From contig VXAZ01002369.1 in the NCBI GenBank assembly GCA_013399875.1, positions 951,459 through 1,015,458 on the forward strand: a stretch of DNA of 64,000 bases. The letters are read 5' to 3'. The notes below the pieces were generated by a model, which was not told the origin of the DNA, searched no databases, and saw nothing but the letters and a program-made list of their open reading frames with translations. Made by a program: the position numbers and the translations under genes. This document shows, piece after piece, positions 38,101 through 51,395 of this stretch; position 1 is the stretch's first letter, and each line of letters opens with the position of its first letter. The DNA is from Gymnorhina tibicen. Its lineage: Eukaryota; Chordata; Aves; Passeriformes; Artamidae.

Positions 38101-40849
38101 GACTTCTGAAAGCGGCACGCTGACTTCCAACTCACAGCTTTTCAGGATATTCACCCTTCTGTGACTGCTTAACATGATCTCCTCTATTTATAGCAACTTT
38201 TTTTTGCAACTGTTATCGTATGGTTATTAGAATGAACAGGCAGAGTCACAGAAACACGGCAGCAACCAACGCCAGACTGAATAAAAGACACTACTTCAGC
38301 ACACGCTTTTGCTTGTAACTTGGGCAGCTTCGAGATTTTTGTTGGCAGCATCCTCGGTGCAGGTTAGGAGAGCCCAGGAGCAGTGCTGGAGGCGTGGGCT
38401 GTGGCTGCCGAAGGGCTGTAAGCCACAGTATGACCCCTACTTAAAGCAGCAGAGGTGTTAGTGCAGAGCGCCTACTTCCACGCCTGGCCTCCTGACCACC
38501 CAAACCAGTGCAGTCACAGGGTGGTGAGGGTTCACACCGACCCAGGGCTGCTCCTGGGAACAATGGCAATTGTGCCCCACTCCAGCTGCAGCCCTCAAGC
38601 AGCAGGGTCCCTAGGACACACTGGAGCCTCCCTCCTCTAAAGCAGCCACCCAGTCAGAGGAACTCTGCTGAGAAGCAGATCTCTCACGGCCACCTCCTGT
38701 GTGAGCAGCCCTGTGAACCCATTCCACCTAGCCACACTAACTACGGCCAAGATACAGCACACAGACTTCCAAAATTATCTCTGAGTGCACAGATATACAC
38801 AGCCATGCTGCTTTGTGAAGAGAGTTTATGTCCTCAGACACAAAGAATTCATCACTTCAGCCTCGGCCTGCATCATAGCTATTCCCTCACAAGTGTCCCA
38901 TGTGTTTCTATATAGGCTGGTCGTAGTTCCCATACATTTTAATTAACTGTACACATAAGAACTGGATTTTATACAAATACATTTTTGTGGTTTCCAGTTC
39001 AGAACAGCCTTTAGTCAGACATTAGAAGTTATTCAGCTCTCTGCTATTATAAATACAGGTCACAATAAATTGAGGAAAGCCGAAGCGTTTTCTGCTTTGT
39101 TTACAGGATGGAAACCCTTTTTACATTTCGTTAAGATAAAGATGATTATGGGCAAAAAATAGTATTTATTTTTAAATTTAATTGTTGATTTAAGCTTTAT
39201 TTTAAATCTGCTAGCAAAAAACCCTAGAAAAACCAACTTTATTTGACTTCATTAACTACAAAATTAACCTTTAAAACCATCATATGTCATCTATCACTGG
39301 TTTTACTACTTCTAAAACATGAATACATTGGGACTGCCAGGGTCTGGAGTCTCAGACAGGAGGGGATGCTGATCCATGGGATGAGCATACGCTCCTGCTG
39401 CTGCCAACGCATTCTGGTCCCAAGCAGCTGGTATGAAGCTGGTATGAGCCAAGGTTGTAAACACAAAGTGAAGTAATCCCTGCAACTGCAGCTTCTAAAA
39501 GCTCAAGAAAGAAATCCTAAGAAAAACTGAAATTTAAAAATTGTATATACACTTCCCAACCTTAAGTTTTCCACACCTCCAGACCAGTTCTTAACAGAGG
39601 GCTACCTATATTCTGCTTGCATCTAAAAGCATCCAAGATTCAAGGGACAGAAATTCCAACTGCAGACCATGCAATTCTTCATGCAGCTCCATTCTTACCC
39701 TTGTAGCCAGAAAATGCCAACGAAGAGAGATTCACACAGGGCTGGAAGCAAGCCTCACTAGGCACTGAGGCACCATCCAGAGTGAGTGACCTGGGTGCAA
39801 TGAGACCACCACAGCTCATGGGGTCTGTCAGATGGAAACTCACAGACCCAGAAATGGGAGGGTCACAAACCATGACTCCTCCAGAAAAGAACATTTCAGA
39901 AGCCCCAGGAAACAACTGTAGGGTTTTTTTCAGGTGTTAGTGAGGAAGGAGATGAGTATACCACATAAGGGGTCCCCAAGACTGCATCTCACCTCAATGG
40001 GACTTGAAAAAAAACACAGGCAAACCAACAAACTTCACGGCTTACTATTCCCATTAGGATTTAAGGGCTTCCTGAGGGAGGTATTCCCACTGGGGTTAGG
40101 CAAACATATGCCTCTTAATATCTTAAAGCTGGGCCTAGATTACATCCATCTCAAAGAAGAAGCAGCTCAAAGGTCCAGATAAAAAGGTGCAAGTGTACCT
40201 TTTTTGTTCTGCAATCAGCTTATTGCTTATAGTCTACATGGGAAAAATAAATCCAGAGACCATATTGCCTGTTTTGTATTTTAATTAAGTAAGTGCCTGG
40301 AAATAAGTTATAGGTTTTTTTCCACTGCTTTCTCTTGCTAGCTGCCCAAACACAGGCTTTTCCATAACCTTGTCATGGATCAAGTTATTAATAAAATACA
40401 GACAAAAACCGTACTGGCACATAAGCTAATTAAAATGTCTCTACCAATTTCACCTTTGCTTCTCTTCTAAGAAATGAATACATCCTCCTTTGACACAACC
40501 CCTCGTATTCTGTAATCCCAATGTCTCTCCAGCTATCTGTGGTTATTTTGCTATTACAGCATATGGTGTTTCAGAGAGGCTTTGATGGTGCCATTTCCTT
40601 ACCCCACTCCCAAAGACTCACAGACTGAATTCCATTCATTGTGGGAAATTTGTTCATGTCCAATTTACCCAAAGCTCTCTGCAACAATTTTGTGTTATGA
40701 ATGCCTATTGTTAGCCTGCTGCTATTCACTCCTTTAAAAAGGGGGTTTGGGGGGTTTGGTTTCTCTATTGGTTGGTTTTTGTGGCTTTTTTTTCAATAGT
40801 CTGCCAAAGTAAAATACTTTTTCAACCGTTTAGTGCTGTAAATTGATGT
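35151..40849. other. Non-coding stretch, nothing firmly recognised
   Basis: AT-rich sequence with a modestly GC-richer patch around 38340-38700, but with few CpG. Open frames up to 147 codons (36560-37003) have no family resemblance and no splice context. A G/T-rich patch at 40735-40800 may be the 5' part of the adjoining LTR. Confidence 0.6.
39426..39447. repeat. 11-bp perfect tandem duplication
   Basis: AGCTGGTATGA occurs twice, head to tail. A similar minor event is a 13-bp near-duplication at 46903-46928 (atcatgaactgca / atcacgaactgca). Confidence 0.8.
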
Positions 40850-41444
40850 TTAGTTGCTATATTGGTCTCGCTGGTATAGAAGTCCATACAGTGCCATGCT
40901 CTGGATCTTTGGCTGGAACAGAGCTGATAACCCACTGCTGTTTTTATTATCGCTGAGCAGGGTTTGCACAGCAGCAAGACCTCCTCTTATGCCCACTCTG
41001 CCCTGCACCATCCCACTCTGGTGTACAGGCTGGGAGCGGGCACGGGACTGGGAGGGGACACAGCTGGGACAGCCAGCCTGCACTGACCAAAGGGATATTC
41101 CAGACCACATTATGTTGTGATCGGCAATGAACGCTCAACAAATAGAGGAGAAAGGGGGAACGTTCATGGTCATGGTTGTTTGTCTTTCCAAGCAACTGCC
41201 ATGTGTGCTGAGGCCATGCTTCCCAGGAAGCAGCTGGATGTCTGCCTGCTGATTTGAAGAAGTGAATGAATTACTCTTTTTTGCTTTGCTTCCGTATACA
41301 GCTCTTGCTGTCATGATTAAAATGTCATTATCTTGAGCCACAAATCTTCTCACCTTCCTTCTATTTTCTCTCCATCTCATGGGAGAGTGCAGGAGTGAGC
41401 AGCTGTGTGGGTAACTGGCTGTTAGCCAAGGCTAACCCAACACA
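40850..41444 (+). mobile_element. Second solo LTR, related avian ERV family, diverged
   Basis: Landmarks of the same broad LTR group appear in order: gctgagcagggtttgcacag near 40950, CTGGGAGGGGACACAGCTGG near 41050, ACCAAAGGGATATTCCAGACC near 41090, a block near 41170 containing TTTGTCTTTCCAAGCAACTG, GTGAATGAATTACTC near 41265, a GATTAAAATGTCATTATCTTGAG polyadenylation-region equivalent near 41315, and the terminal GCTAACCCAACACA near 41444. The 3' half matches the family best. The 5' boundary is unclear; the G/T-rich stretch at 40735-40800 may belong to it. It is more mutated than the copy at 18 kb and lacks a clear TATA (the usual CAATAAA position reads GGCAATGAACG). No internal retroviral genes are seen. 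Confidence 0.8.
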
Positions 41445-42730
41445 AGGCTACAACTGCCAATAATTTTCTTCTTGACCTCCTTCTTCATCTCTAGTTATCT
41501 TCTGTTTAATTAATCTAATTAACCCATATTAATTTAGCAGATCAAAGAAATTCTTGGCATAACAGCTGACTCAGTTAGCATCACTGCATGCTTGGAATCA
41601 CAACAGATTTACACAAAGTCACTGGCTAAAGTTGGATGTCCTCCTTAGGCCAACCTCACTCTCTCTAATCCACAAAATAAATGTAATGTTTTAATTTCTA
41701 AGAATTATTTCAGGCAATCCTTAGGACATGACAACAGAAAGAATATCAGAACTGCAAGACCCCGACTAATCCAGGTGGTAGTAACTCAATCAAGCTGTGT
41801 CGGATATGTGTGATGGACAGGGAGGGCACTGGCAGATGCCACATGAATGACCCTGAAAAGCTATAAAGTTGCTCATATCTTTGTCAAATGAGCATAAAGG
41901 TATTAATGAACCAAAAAGACTTACTCAGACACTTCAGAATTGTATATAACCACATAGGGCACAGGGGAGCGGGCGGCTGGACTGTATCTTCAGATCTGAC
42001 AGTGATTTGCTAGTGACTTCAGGAAAGTCATTTGAACTCCATCTGACTCAATTTTTCCATTTGTGAAAAGGAAATCAACATGCACTTCCATTTTAAGATA
42101 AGTGAAATACTCAAGGCTGGCAACATCATTAACTCTAAGTAACTAATAGCTATTAGTACCTGGTGTACGCGATTGCCCCTCCAAGCGGCTTTCCTGGGGG
42201 TACGGGGGAACATGACTTACAGCTCAGCACAGATAACAACTTCATTTCAATAGCCATTCTGAAAAGGGCAATGTACATGCTCCTAAATGAATTCCACACC
42301 CCAAATCAATTCAGTGCCTAAGAAGAAAAAAAGTATCCACTGGAAAATAAGACAACATATTCCAAGAAGGCTGTTTTATCTATCTGATATGTTTCCTGCA
42401 TCTCATGGTGATTTACCGTAATAGGTAATAACTAGTGTACATTATATCTAGTTTTTAATAACCACACTTCCATTATATTTCATTTCCCAAAGGGACTATT
42501 TGTGATTTTTCATATCTTTTAACTGTAAAACTGTAAACTGCTGTAATCAAGTACTGCTTTCTCTTGTATTCTGGACATCCTCAGTTGATTATAATCACTG
42601 CCTGCTGAACTTGCCTTCAAAATGTTAATCAGGAATTGAAATAAAAATTGATATTATTACATTATGTACTGCCCCATTTATTCACTCTTCTCTTCTTAAC
42701 ACAGGAGACCCAGAGTAGAAAGAACTATAT

Positions 42731-42839
42731 AACAAAAAAGAAAAAAACCCAGAAAAGTAAAAAAAAAAAAAAAAACAACCCAAAACAAACAAAAAAGTAT
42801 GAAAAAGGCATGAAAAGAAAAGGAAAAAAAAAAACCCCT
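42731..42839 (+). repeat. A-rich low-complexity tract
   Basis: About 110 bp of A-runs (up to about 17) separated by single G, C or short CCC and GT interruptions, strand-asymmetric with very few T. No transcript end or repeat family is recognisable beside it. Confidence 0.85.
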
Positions 42840-45800
42840 CCAAAAACTGGCTTTGCAGAAGATGAGAACTAGAGAAGACAGTTAAAAAAAAGTGAAAGCC
42901 TGTGCTGTTGAACCTGGTGTCCGTAAAAGAGATGTAGGCTGTGAAAGTATGTTTTGAGGTACTTGTACAACATCCACTGTAACTCTAGATAAAATACATT
43001 AAAAACTCATTTTAATGTATATTTAAAAATAGCACATCTGTATATGGTACATTACTTTTTTGGGAACTAGTGACTTGGTCCCACAACCACCTACCAGCAA
43101 GACTACATGAGGAGAATGTAGTTTAGAAGGCGTCAACAAAACCAAGCATGTAAGTGTGTAAATCAAGCCATAAAGTCAGCTGGATTTTCCAAAATGAATC
43201 TACATTTAGGAACTGATATGTTCAGAAGGACGCCGTGACTGAAAGGGTCACTGGATACTACCTGATAACATCCACAGTGACATCTTCAGCAGCCTCATAC
43301 ACGGCATTTCAGATTTCCAGGTTTCCAGCACCATAATGATGCCCTGTTGGGAAGGATCTAAAATCCGTGGTTTAACTTACACCCGGCACAAATGATGCAT
43401 GCATGCACACACCCACAAACACGGTGTTTTAGTTTGCTCTGCTCTGACACAGGAAGCTAATACTACAAACTAACAAAACAAACTCCACTGCGGTCCATTA
43501 CTTTATCTTGATCAGTACAACCTAAAGGCTGGCTATAACTGAATCCAGGAGAGCAAGACACAACCACGGCCTTCTTGAAAGTAAAGATCTCCTGAGGAAA
43601 GGGTTTAAGTGGAACACATAGAACTTAACTCTCTCAAAAAACTCTCTTTCCTTTAACTGGACACTTGTCACCAGAAGTAAGTAACATTTCTTAGCTTCCT
43701 TCAGAAGAAGAAAGGGATGAGCATTTGCAAGGAAGATTTGGGAAAACTGTACAAATGCAAAGTTGGACAGATAAATTCAGCCAACTGGAAAATAAAATCA
43801 ATGAGCTAAAAGCATTATTCATTGAGACACATGAATATGGACAGAGTCAAAGCTACTGACAGAGCAGAGGAGATAAAGCAGACAAGCCATTATCACCAAA
43901 AGTAAATAACACTGAATCAACCAGATATGATCAAAGGAGCATGTTCATAAGTACTGGTGATATTACTTCTGAATTTGATTTATTTTATCTTAAGTCACAG
44001 TACATATCACTTAAGCAAGCCAGTTCCTTCCAGGTATCTTGCTAATATCCCTTAACAGAAACAAGACTGGATGCCCAGACAGTAACAGATTAAATGAAAA
44101 GGCAAAAAAACCCCTAACTAGATAGAAAGGCACTATAAACTCAGTAAGCTAACAAATCTCCTATATACAGAAAAGCAAGAAGGCACTGTCATCATACAGT
44201 CTGGCCAATCACAAACACGGGGCATGTATTTTCCCCCAGAACCTGGATTAGCGCAATTCCCAATTTATATAAAAGAAAACACTTAAAATGGTGGCATGTT
44301 CCTCACTTCTCCCATTAAACTCTCTTCCCCTGTCCTCTCCCATTTATGGCTACAGTGTGCATACCGAAGGAACAGCTGTACAACTGATGTCCATGGAGCA
44401 GGGACCAGCCCCCAGGAAGTGCCTGCCTGTGTAGCACCACTGACCTTCTCCTGGTCTGATATGTCCAGTACACCTGATTTAGATCCCTGTTTCTAAAGGA
44501 GAGGTCTGTATGAAAATTTATCTAATGGAAACAACAACATCCATGATGCGGTAGGTAGTATCCTTCACTTTAAGTAAGTATCAATCCAGACACCCATCAG
44601 AGAGGACTATGGTTCTGATTTCAGCATAACATGAGTTAGCAACAGCTGCTGAGGATTTATACTCAACACTATTCATCATCTGCAAATGGGTATCATACCC
44701 CAGGCTTTAGCCAAATTTTTCTTCCGGCAATGTGAGTCTCCAAAGTCCCTCTGCAGTTGCAACTCCATGTCCTACTTGCACCTGTGTTTCCATCCCAGGC
44801 CGAAGTGCACTTTGATAACTGTAACTGTGCAGAGCACATACAAAGGGGATAAGGAGACTCCACATCATGAGTACAACTATACACACCAAGTGTTCTTCAG
44901 GCATGAACCAGAAAATGTAGGGAAGCATACTAAAAGCACTTTTAATTGCAACTGATTTGATCACAGCTGAGTCCAGCTTGGCCTTTATGGACTGCACCCA
45001 CAGTTAATCCGTGTTCAGTAGTTGTCATGGAAAAACTAATGTATCTCAAGAAGGCAGAATACATTCTCATCTGCCTTGTGTCAGTTAATATCCAACACTC
45101 CCCAACTGCACACTTGCGTAATGCTCCTGGGTTACCACTGTATTATAAAGTCAGTTGTGACACTTTGATCAAAGCTGACCAAAACTGACTGAAAGAAGCT
45201 CATTCACTGTCATCTTAATAGTTCTGAATAACCTACAAGACCAGTGGCAGTGTGCTCCCCACCTGGGAGGCGGATGCGCTCCACTGTAACACAATCATTC
45301 ATCTTTTATTTCTCTGATTATAGATCCTAAAACCCTAAATACAAAAAAAATATTTAGAACTCCCCATAAAGTACCCTACAGAAGCAAAAGCACTGATAAT
45401 AAGGTATTTATTGGATACGGTTAATTATCTCATTTTATTTTTACTACTCAATAATGTTTTCATGGAAATTAGAAAGGATATGTATTCCTGTCAGACCTGT
45501 AATAATTTTTAAAAATGTACAATATTCCACTAACATTTCTGCAAGTCTGAGACTACAACTGGCAAACAATCTGCCCTGGCTTTGTGGCTTTCCTAACCAA
45601 AAAAAGACCATTAAAAAATGAGTGCCGCAAACTTCATAACTATGCTGTGTTTCTTGTCATGCTGGGATTAGTAATAGCAGTGCTATCAAATATTACTGTG
45701 CAATAAAACCTGTGGTTTGCATTTAGATTACATTTGATTTCTTCATGTGGAAAATGCATGCTCTAATTTTCCTCTTACAGTAAAATTGATAATACATAGA

Positions 45801-48800
45801 ATACAACATCACAGCAGATGACACAGTCTACAAGGTAGGCATGACTTGTTTTATAGTCATAAAGCTTGTACTTCTAGCTGTGATTTTATGAGCCAGGAAT
45901 ACCAAAAAAAGAGCACAAAAAAGATATTTATAAATAAAGGCATACAACAGTAAATAGGAAAGGAGACCAAGTTACAGAACAGATTGAACTGGATATAATC
46001 AGAACCAAACAGCTTTCACAAAAACTGCAAACTTAGCACTTGGATACCTCACCAGTCAATAATGTAGGTACAGCGGCCTCCTATAACAAAAGAAAGCAAT
46101 TCTAGGCCATAAGAAAAGGAATGTAAACAGGACAGGCAGCATCCTCAACAGGCAAAAAAAAATTTCTTTGAGTATGTTCTTTTAACACTCACAATATCAT
46201 AAATTAGCCCCTCACCTCCCCCCAGCTCTCCCAAAGGTGAAATCATCTATCACCATTTTCTTTGTAATAAGTAATCTTGCAAAGTATTAATTTCAGTAGT
46301 ATCCTTCACAATATATTTCAGAGAAGCTTCTACAAGCATCGAGGAACTTATTAGACAAAAAAAGGGAGGTGTACGCTGCACACGGTCTCCATGGGGACAC
46401 TGCACATGGCAGAAGCTGTGAACAGAGCACTTCCATCACAGAAAGGCAATGGGGAAGAATTATACAATAACGAACAGAGATCTCATTAGCATGTAAAAGC
46501 CATAGCCCTATATATACTGCCATATTTTTGTACGTCATCGCATTAACAAATTGCTATTTATTAGCCATGATTTACTGAGTCGAGCACAACAGAACTGGGC
46601 ACTAGCTGAGGCAAAGCAGCTGGATGCAAAACTAATGCAAACAGCTAAGAGGAGAGTGATGTCTTAACTGCTTCTCTGCATAGCTTGATCCACCAGCCAA
46701 CAGATGAACTGATTACTCATCGTATTAAAAATTTCACCTTTTGCTACACTGCCATAATTCCTGAATAAATACAAAAACATGGTCAAGCTTGACAAACTGA
46801 AATATGATTCCTCACCTCCACCAAAGATGGTGCTGTCAGTATTTAAAGAAATTATCTCTTTACAATGCATTAGTGTTCTTGTATTCAGGCCAACCATGAA
46901 AAATCATGAACTGCAATCACGAACTGCATTTTTAAATGTTTACACCCACTTCAAAGTACACCTTTTTCTTACTACTACCACCATGCTCTCAGCACATTAC
47001 CTTACTCTTCTGAACTCACTCACTCTTTCCACTGGAGTGTCACTGTGGATGCACACCTCAATCCAAAGAAACAAAATCCGGACTGCACAAAGCCAATGAT
47101 AACGCCATGCTCAAAGCTCAGGAATTCAGTAGAAGCATCAATTCCCAGCAGAGACCATCACCAGTCTCCCCACAATGCTCAAGACCAGACTTGCATCCAC
47201 TTGCTTGCTCGGGCTTTGCATCTGGCTTAAGAAGTGCCAGTACCAGGAGAAAGACACTTTAACTACATGTTATAAACAGCATGCATTAGTGGCTTATGGA
47301 CTGTTACACTTCTTTGCTTTTTCTTTTTTATACTGAAGGGATTTTGCTCAGGGAGAAAAAAAAAAAAGAAGAATCAAAGCTCTGGACTTGTTTTTTTCTT
47401 CGAAGAACCAAAAACCCCCCAAACCTACTGAAGAAACTTGTGCAAAATGCAGCAGTTCCTAGAGACAGCAGCAGATTAAGCTTCTTCACTGTTTTAGTTC
47501 TGAGCCCCTAAATTTCAAGTTCACATCAACCAAAATTAAAACTCACTGCGGATTATCAAGTTTCATGTATTTTTTCACTACCCTTATGCAAAATTTACTT
47601 TGGCACAGTACAGCAGTGCATTATTAATCAGCATAGGTTTGTTTGAAAAAGCAGGCTCTATTTATTCAGAGGTAGGACTGACTCCAAATCCAGGCTTTCT
47701 TTTCCACATGGAATGCGAGTGTATCAGATTTGGTATTTGATTTTTCAGCTCAGCTGTGAGGGACGAGCTGAACTTTGGAAAAAAAAGAAGTACAGTCTAC
47801 GTGGTAACAGAAAAAGAAACCACAGTATTTTACTTTTTTTTGTGGTAGTTTCAGGTATCAAAGTGAAAATGTCAAATGTCTCTCACCACACCCATTACAG
47901 CAAAATCTCAGACCAGTAGAAGACAATGACGCTTTGCTATTGGCATTAAATGAATCTGGTCTCACCCACCCATGACCAAAAAAGACACAGCGTCATTTCA
48001 AAATCACAGTCACTTTCCTATCAACTTTTTGTAGTGTTTTCAGATTTATATATCCTCTTTTTATTCTCATATTGCAGTCAATTAGCAGTTATAACTAAGC
48101 AGATCTGTGCAGTTTTAGCATGAATTCTTTAAAATCACTGATCTTTACAAGCTACTTCGATGAAAAGAGAGAAAATTTACCAGCAACTATTAAGCAAGAA
48201 GTTTGAGGAAACAGAAGAAGCTTGTAGGAGGATTTGCTAATGTAGTTTATTGCTGTTGCTTTTCATATCTGAAAAGATACTGCCTCTGAAGTCTCTGACA
48301 AAAACGCAAATAGATATCCTTGGGAGACAGTACAAGCCAAAATGCAAGTTACAAAATCAGATAACTTGGTCTTAAGCATTTCATCGCATAAATCCACTGA
48401 TATCTCAACAGTGCCACATTAACATACATGTAAAATCAGAATCTAAGTGTCCGGTGCTGCTGGAAAAAGAGATGGTGAAGACACACAAGGATTTTCACAA
48501 CAGAAGACTTCCCCATAAATGTGTGCAGGAAACCTAGAGATGAAATCCCCCACAAGAAAACACAGTACTACCTACCAGGCAGTGATAATCTCTCAGTGGT
48601 CACAATAGGCATGTTGTTGAAACAACTAGATGGAAAAAAAAGGCATCCATGCTTGAGTGATTCTGCAGAGCAATGTGCCTACACCTAACACAATGGAAAA
48701 CTTATTCAAGAATAGCTAATCTTGTGAAACTACGACTGCAGAATGCTGTTAGAAGCAGTGAAAACTGAAAATCCTCCGAATTAAGTGTTCACTGAGCAAG

Positions 48801-51233
48801 TTAAAGGTTTAGGTAGGCATCTCTCAACCCATCCACCCACATACCTGAGGGTGGCATCCATGTGATAAATTGCATTTAACGTGCACCTGCACTCTTACCT
48901 GCTAATCCATCCTCACCTTGGCTACTTCTAGCATTACAAATGTCCAAAGTCCTTTGAACAACTGCCTTCTGCAAGGAAGAATTGCTCCTTAAAAGTGTAT
49001 TGTCAAGAAGCCAGGAAAGATTTAGGTTCAAGTATACTGCTGTTCAACATGGACAGAAATAGGATCTTTAAATTCTTAGGAAAATAGGTTTCTATGGGTT
49101 TTCAGGATTATTACTATTTCTAGGAGACAGAAACACACAATTTCTAAAAGGGAAACTCATAGTTCAGTCACTAAGCAGTAAGCAGCTTGGAGATGCATAT
49201 CCACAGCTGGGGATGGGGTCAGGTGGTGAAGCCCTCTAGATACTGACAGAGTGATAACATGCACAACTACTCTTGGATCACCTACAGGCAAAACCATCAT
49301 TCCTTAAGCCAGACAGACCCATCACACGCCTGCTCCCCTGAGGGCTAAGAGTCCATACAAAGCCAACCATTGGCTGCATGGAAAACGGAGGCCTCAGCAA
49401 GGGGAACAGACTCTTCCATTGTTAAACTTCAAGAAAACCTACATTGTTTTGAAGGTGCAAATTAAAGGTGCAATAAATGCCTTGGGAAAATGCTCAATTT
49501 TTCCTCAAAATACTGCAGCCACTCTCGTGGCATGGCAACTTAGGGAGAAGCGAGTACTCATTTCTTGTCTCCAAACTGTGTGCTCCGTGACAGTTTGAAG
49601 ATGTGCCTGGAGGAGTACCAGAGGTCCACAGAACCTCTATCCATGCCCACAGTACTCAGAGTGCACCTCCTTCAGTAGACAGGGAAAAAATCTCTGCCTC
49701 AAGATGAGAGAAAGAAGGATGAAAGTGCGAAGGCCAGTTTATTATTATTTCAACTCTGGCTGGGCACCAGAACTGGACCCTGAATAAATTATGCCAGGGT
49801 ATATGCTCAAAGTTAGCTTCCCTTGCAGTTCTGCACAAACAGAAATCAGCAGGAGTCCAGCATGTAGAATGGTTTCTGAATCGGGTCATTAATCTGTACA
49901 AGCAGAAAAACCTACCCAAAAAACACATTAGCAGCCACTGCACTCCAGGTTACAAGGCTGAACTATCATGCAAATTGATACACATCTCCTGCCTCCTCGA
50001 GCCACAGAGGAAGGCACAAGCAACCTACAGGGGAGAGAGCACAGAAACCTATGGATGTGTGCTCCTGGTGAGGAAAAATGGAACAGGACAGATTTATTCA
50101 GTGATGATGACATGTTATTATTTTTTTCTGCAACAGCAATGCAAATTATTCAGAGATAGTCACATCCTCAAATGGCTTGGCTCTAGAAATACGTTTGTTG
50201 CCACAAAAATCTTGCCGCCTTGAGAGAGCACACATAACCACAAGGGCAGAAGACAATTCAAGGTTTCAGGTATACAGAGACACACAGATTAGTCACTCAC
50301 ATTTTTTTCCATCTACTTGTTTGATGATTTATCAATAAACTAAGCAGTCTCCACCTGCTGTCCAGTCAATAACTGATTAGTTAGATGATTCCCTTCAAGT
50401 CCTTCAGGAGGACAGAGTCTTGAGGTCTTGCTTTCAAGGACAGACCAGTAGGTTTTTCATAGTTTTACAGGATGCTCTTCCTTAATAACAGTGCAAAAAA
50501 AGCAGAGTGAAGAGACCTTTCCATTTTGAAGCTACTGTAAAACGTAGAAGGGACTTTGGGCTCAAGCCAGAAATCTTTTTTTTCTTCTTTCTTTTAAATA
50601 CTGATAATATTGCAGGCATGAAAAGATTTCACTCTTCTAGACAAAACCTAACACTCACTCTTTAATACAACTACAAAGAGGACAGACTGAAGTGGGACAG
50701 AAAGGCATATCTCTCAGACACTCTTTCTATCATAAAAATACCCATTATTTACATCAGCCCAGGAAAGAATCACATATGAGGCAAGTCACGAAACGAGAAC
50801 AGCCCTCTGTTAATCATCTGATGTCTAAATTCATGACTATATAACCCACAAACAAGATCTAAGTTAACACTGGCTGGCAGCTCTTCAGGAGGCTACAGGA
50901 AACAACAGGGACTAAAGGAGAGTAAAAGGAAAAAAGGGCTGGCTGAGCAATGCACCTGCTCCCTTGCTTCCCCTTCCCATTTTGCATAGAGAAATTTGCA
51001 GTTACAACTCTTAAGTGCACATTAAACTTATGCCCTTTTACACTGACATGACTGTGAAGACATTATGGTGGGTGTAAAATACGATACTACTATTTAGAAG
51101 CATTTCTGCACTACCAGCTGGTGTAAAAGAGCGCTTGTACAGTTAGGAATTTTTGTTTTCCTATGTATGAGAAAAACACAATGATGAGTCTTGTTCAGAA
51201 AGCACGTTTAAGTAAAAAGAAAAACACCTACTA

Positions 51234-51395
51234 ATTTATATATGTGTATAGGTATATAAAAATATACAAATTACATAAACTTATAAAAACAAATACTTAT
51301 AAATATATATGGATACATATATAACTGGTACACATAGAAATATAAATCGTATACATACATAGATACATAGATACATACATATATATATATATAAA
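51234..51395. repeat. AT-rich TA/TACA/GATACA microsatellite-like region
   Basis: About 160 bp of TATA, TACATA and AGATACAT units, ending in an (AT)n run near 51378-51393. The best-ordered part is 51351-51393 (tacatacatagatacatag followed by atacatacatatatatatat). It is likely polymorphic in length. Confidence 0.85.

Noticed and set aside
38340..38640. GC-richer patch considered as a promoter or CpG island
   Set aside because: CpG dinucleotides are few and no transcription-start or splice features stand out.
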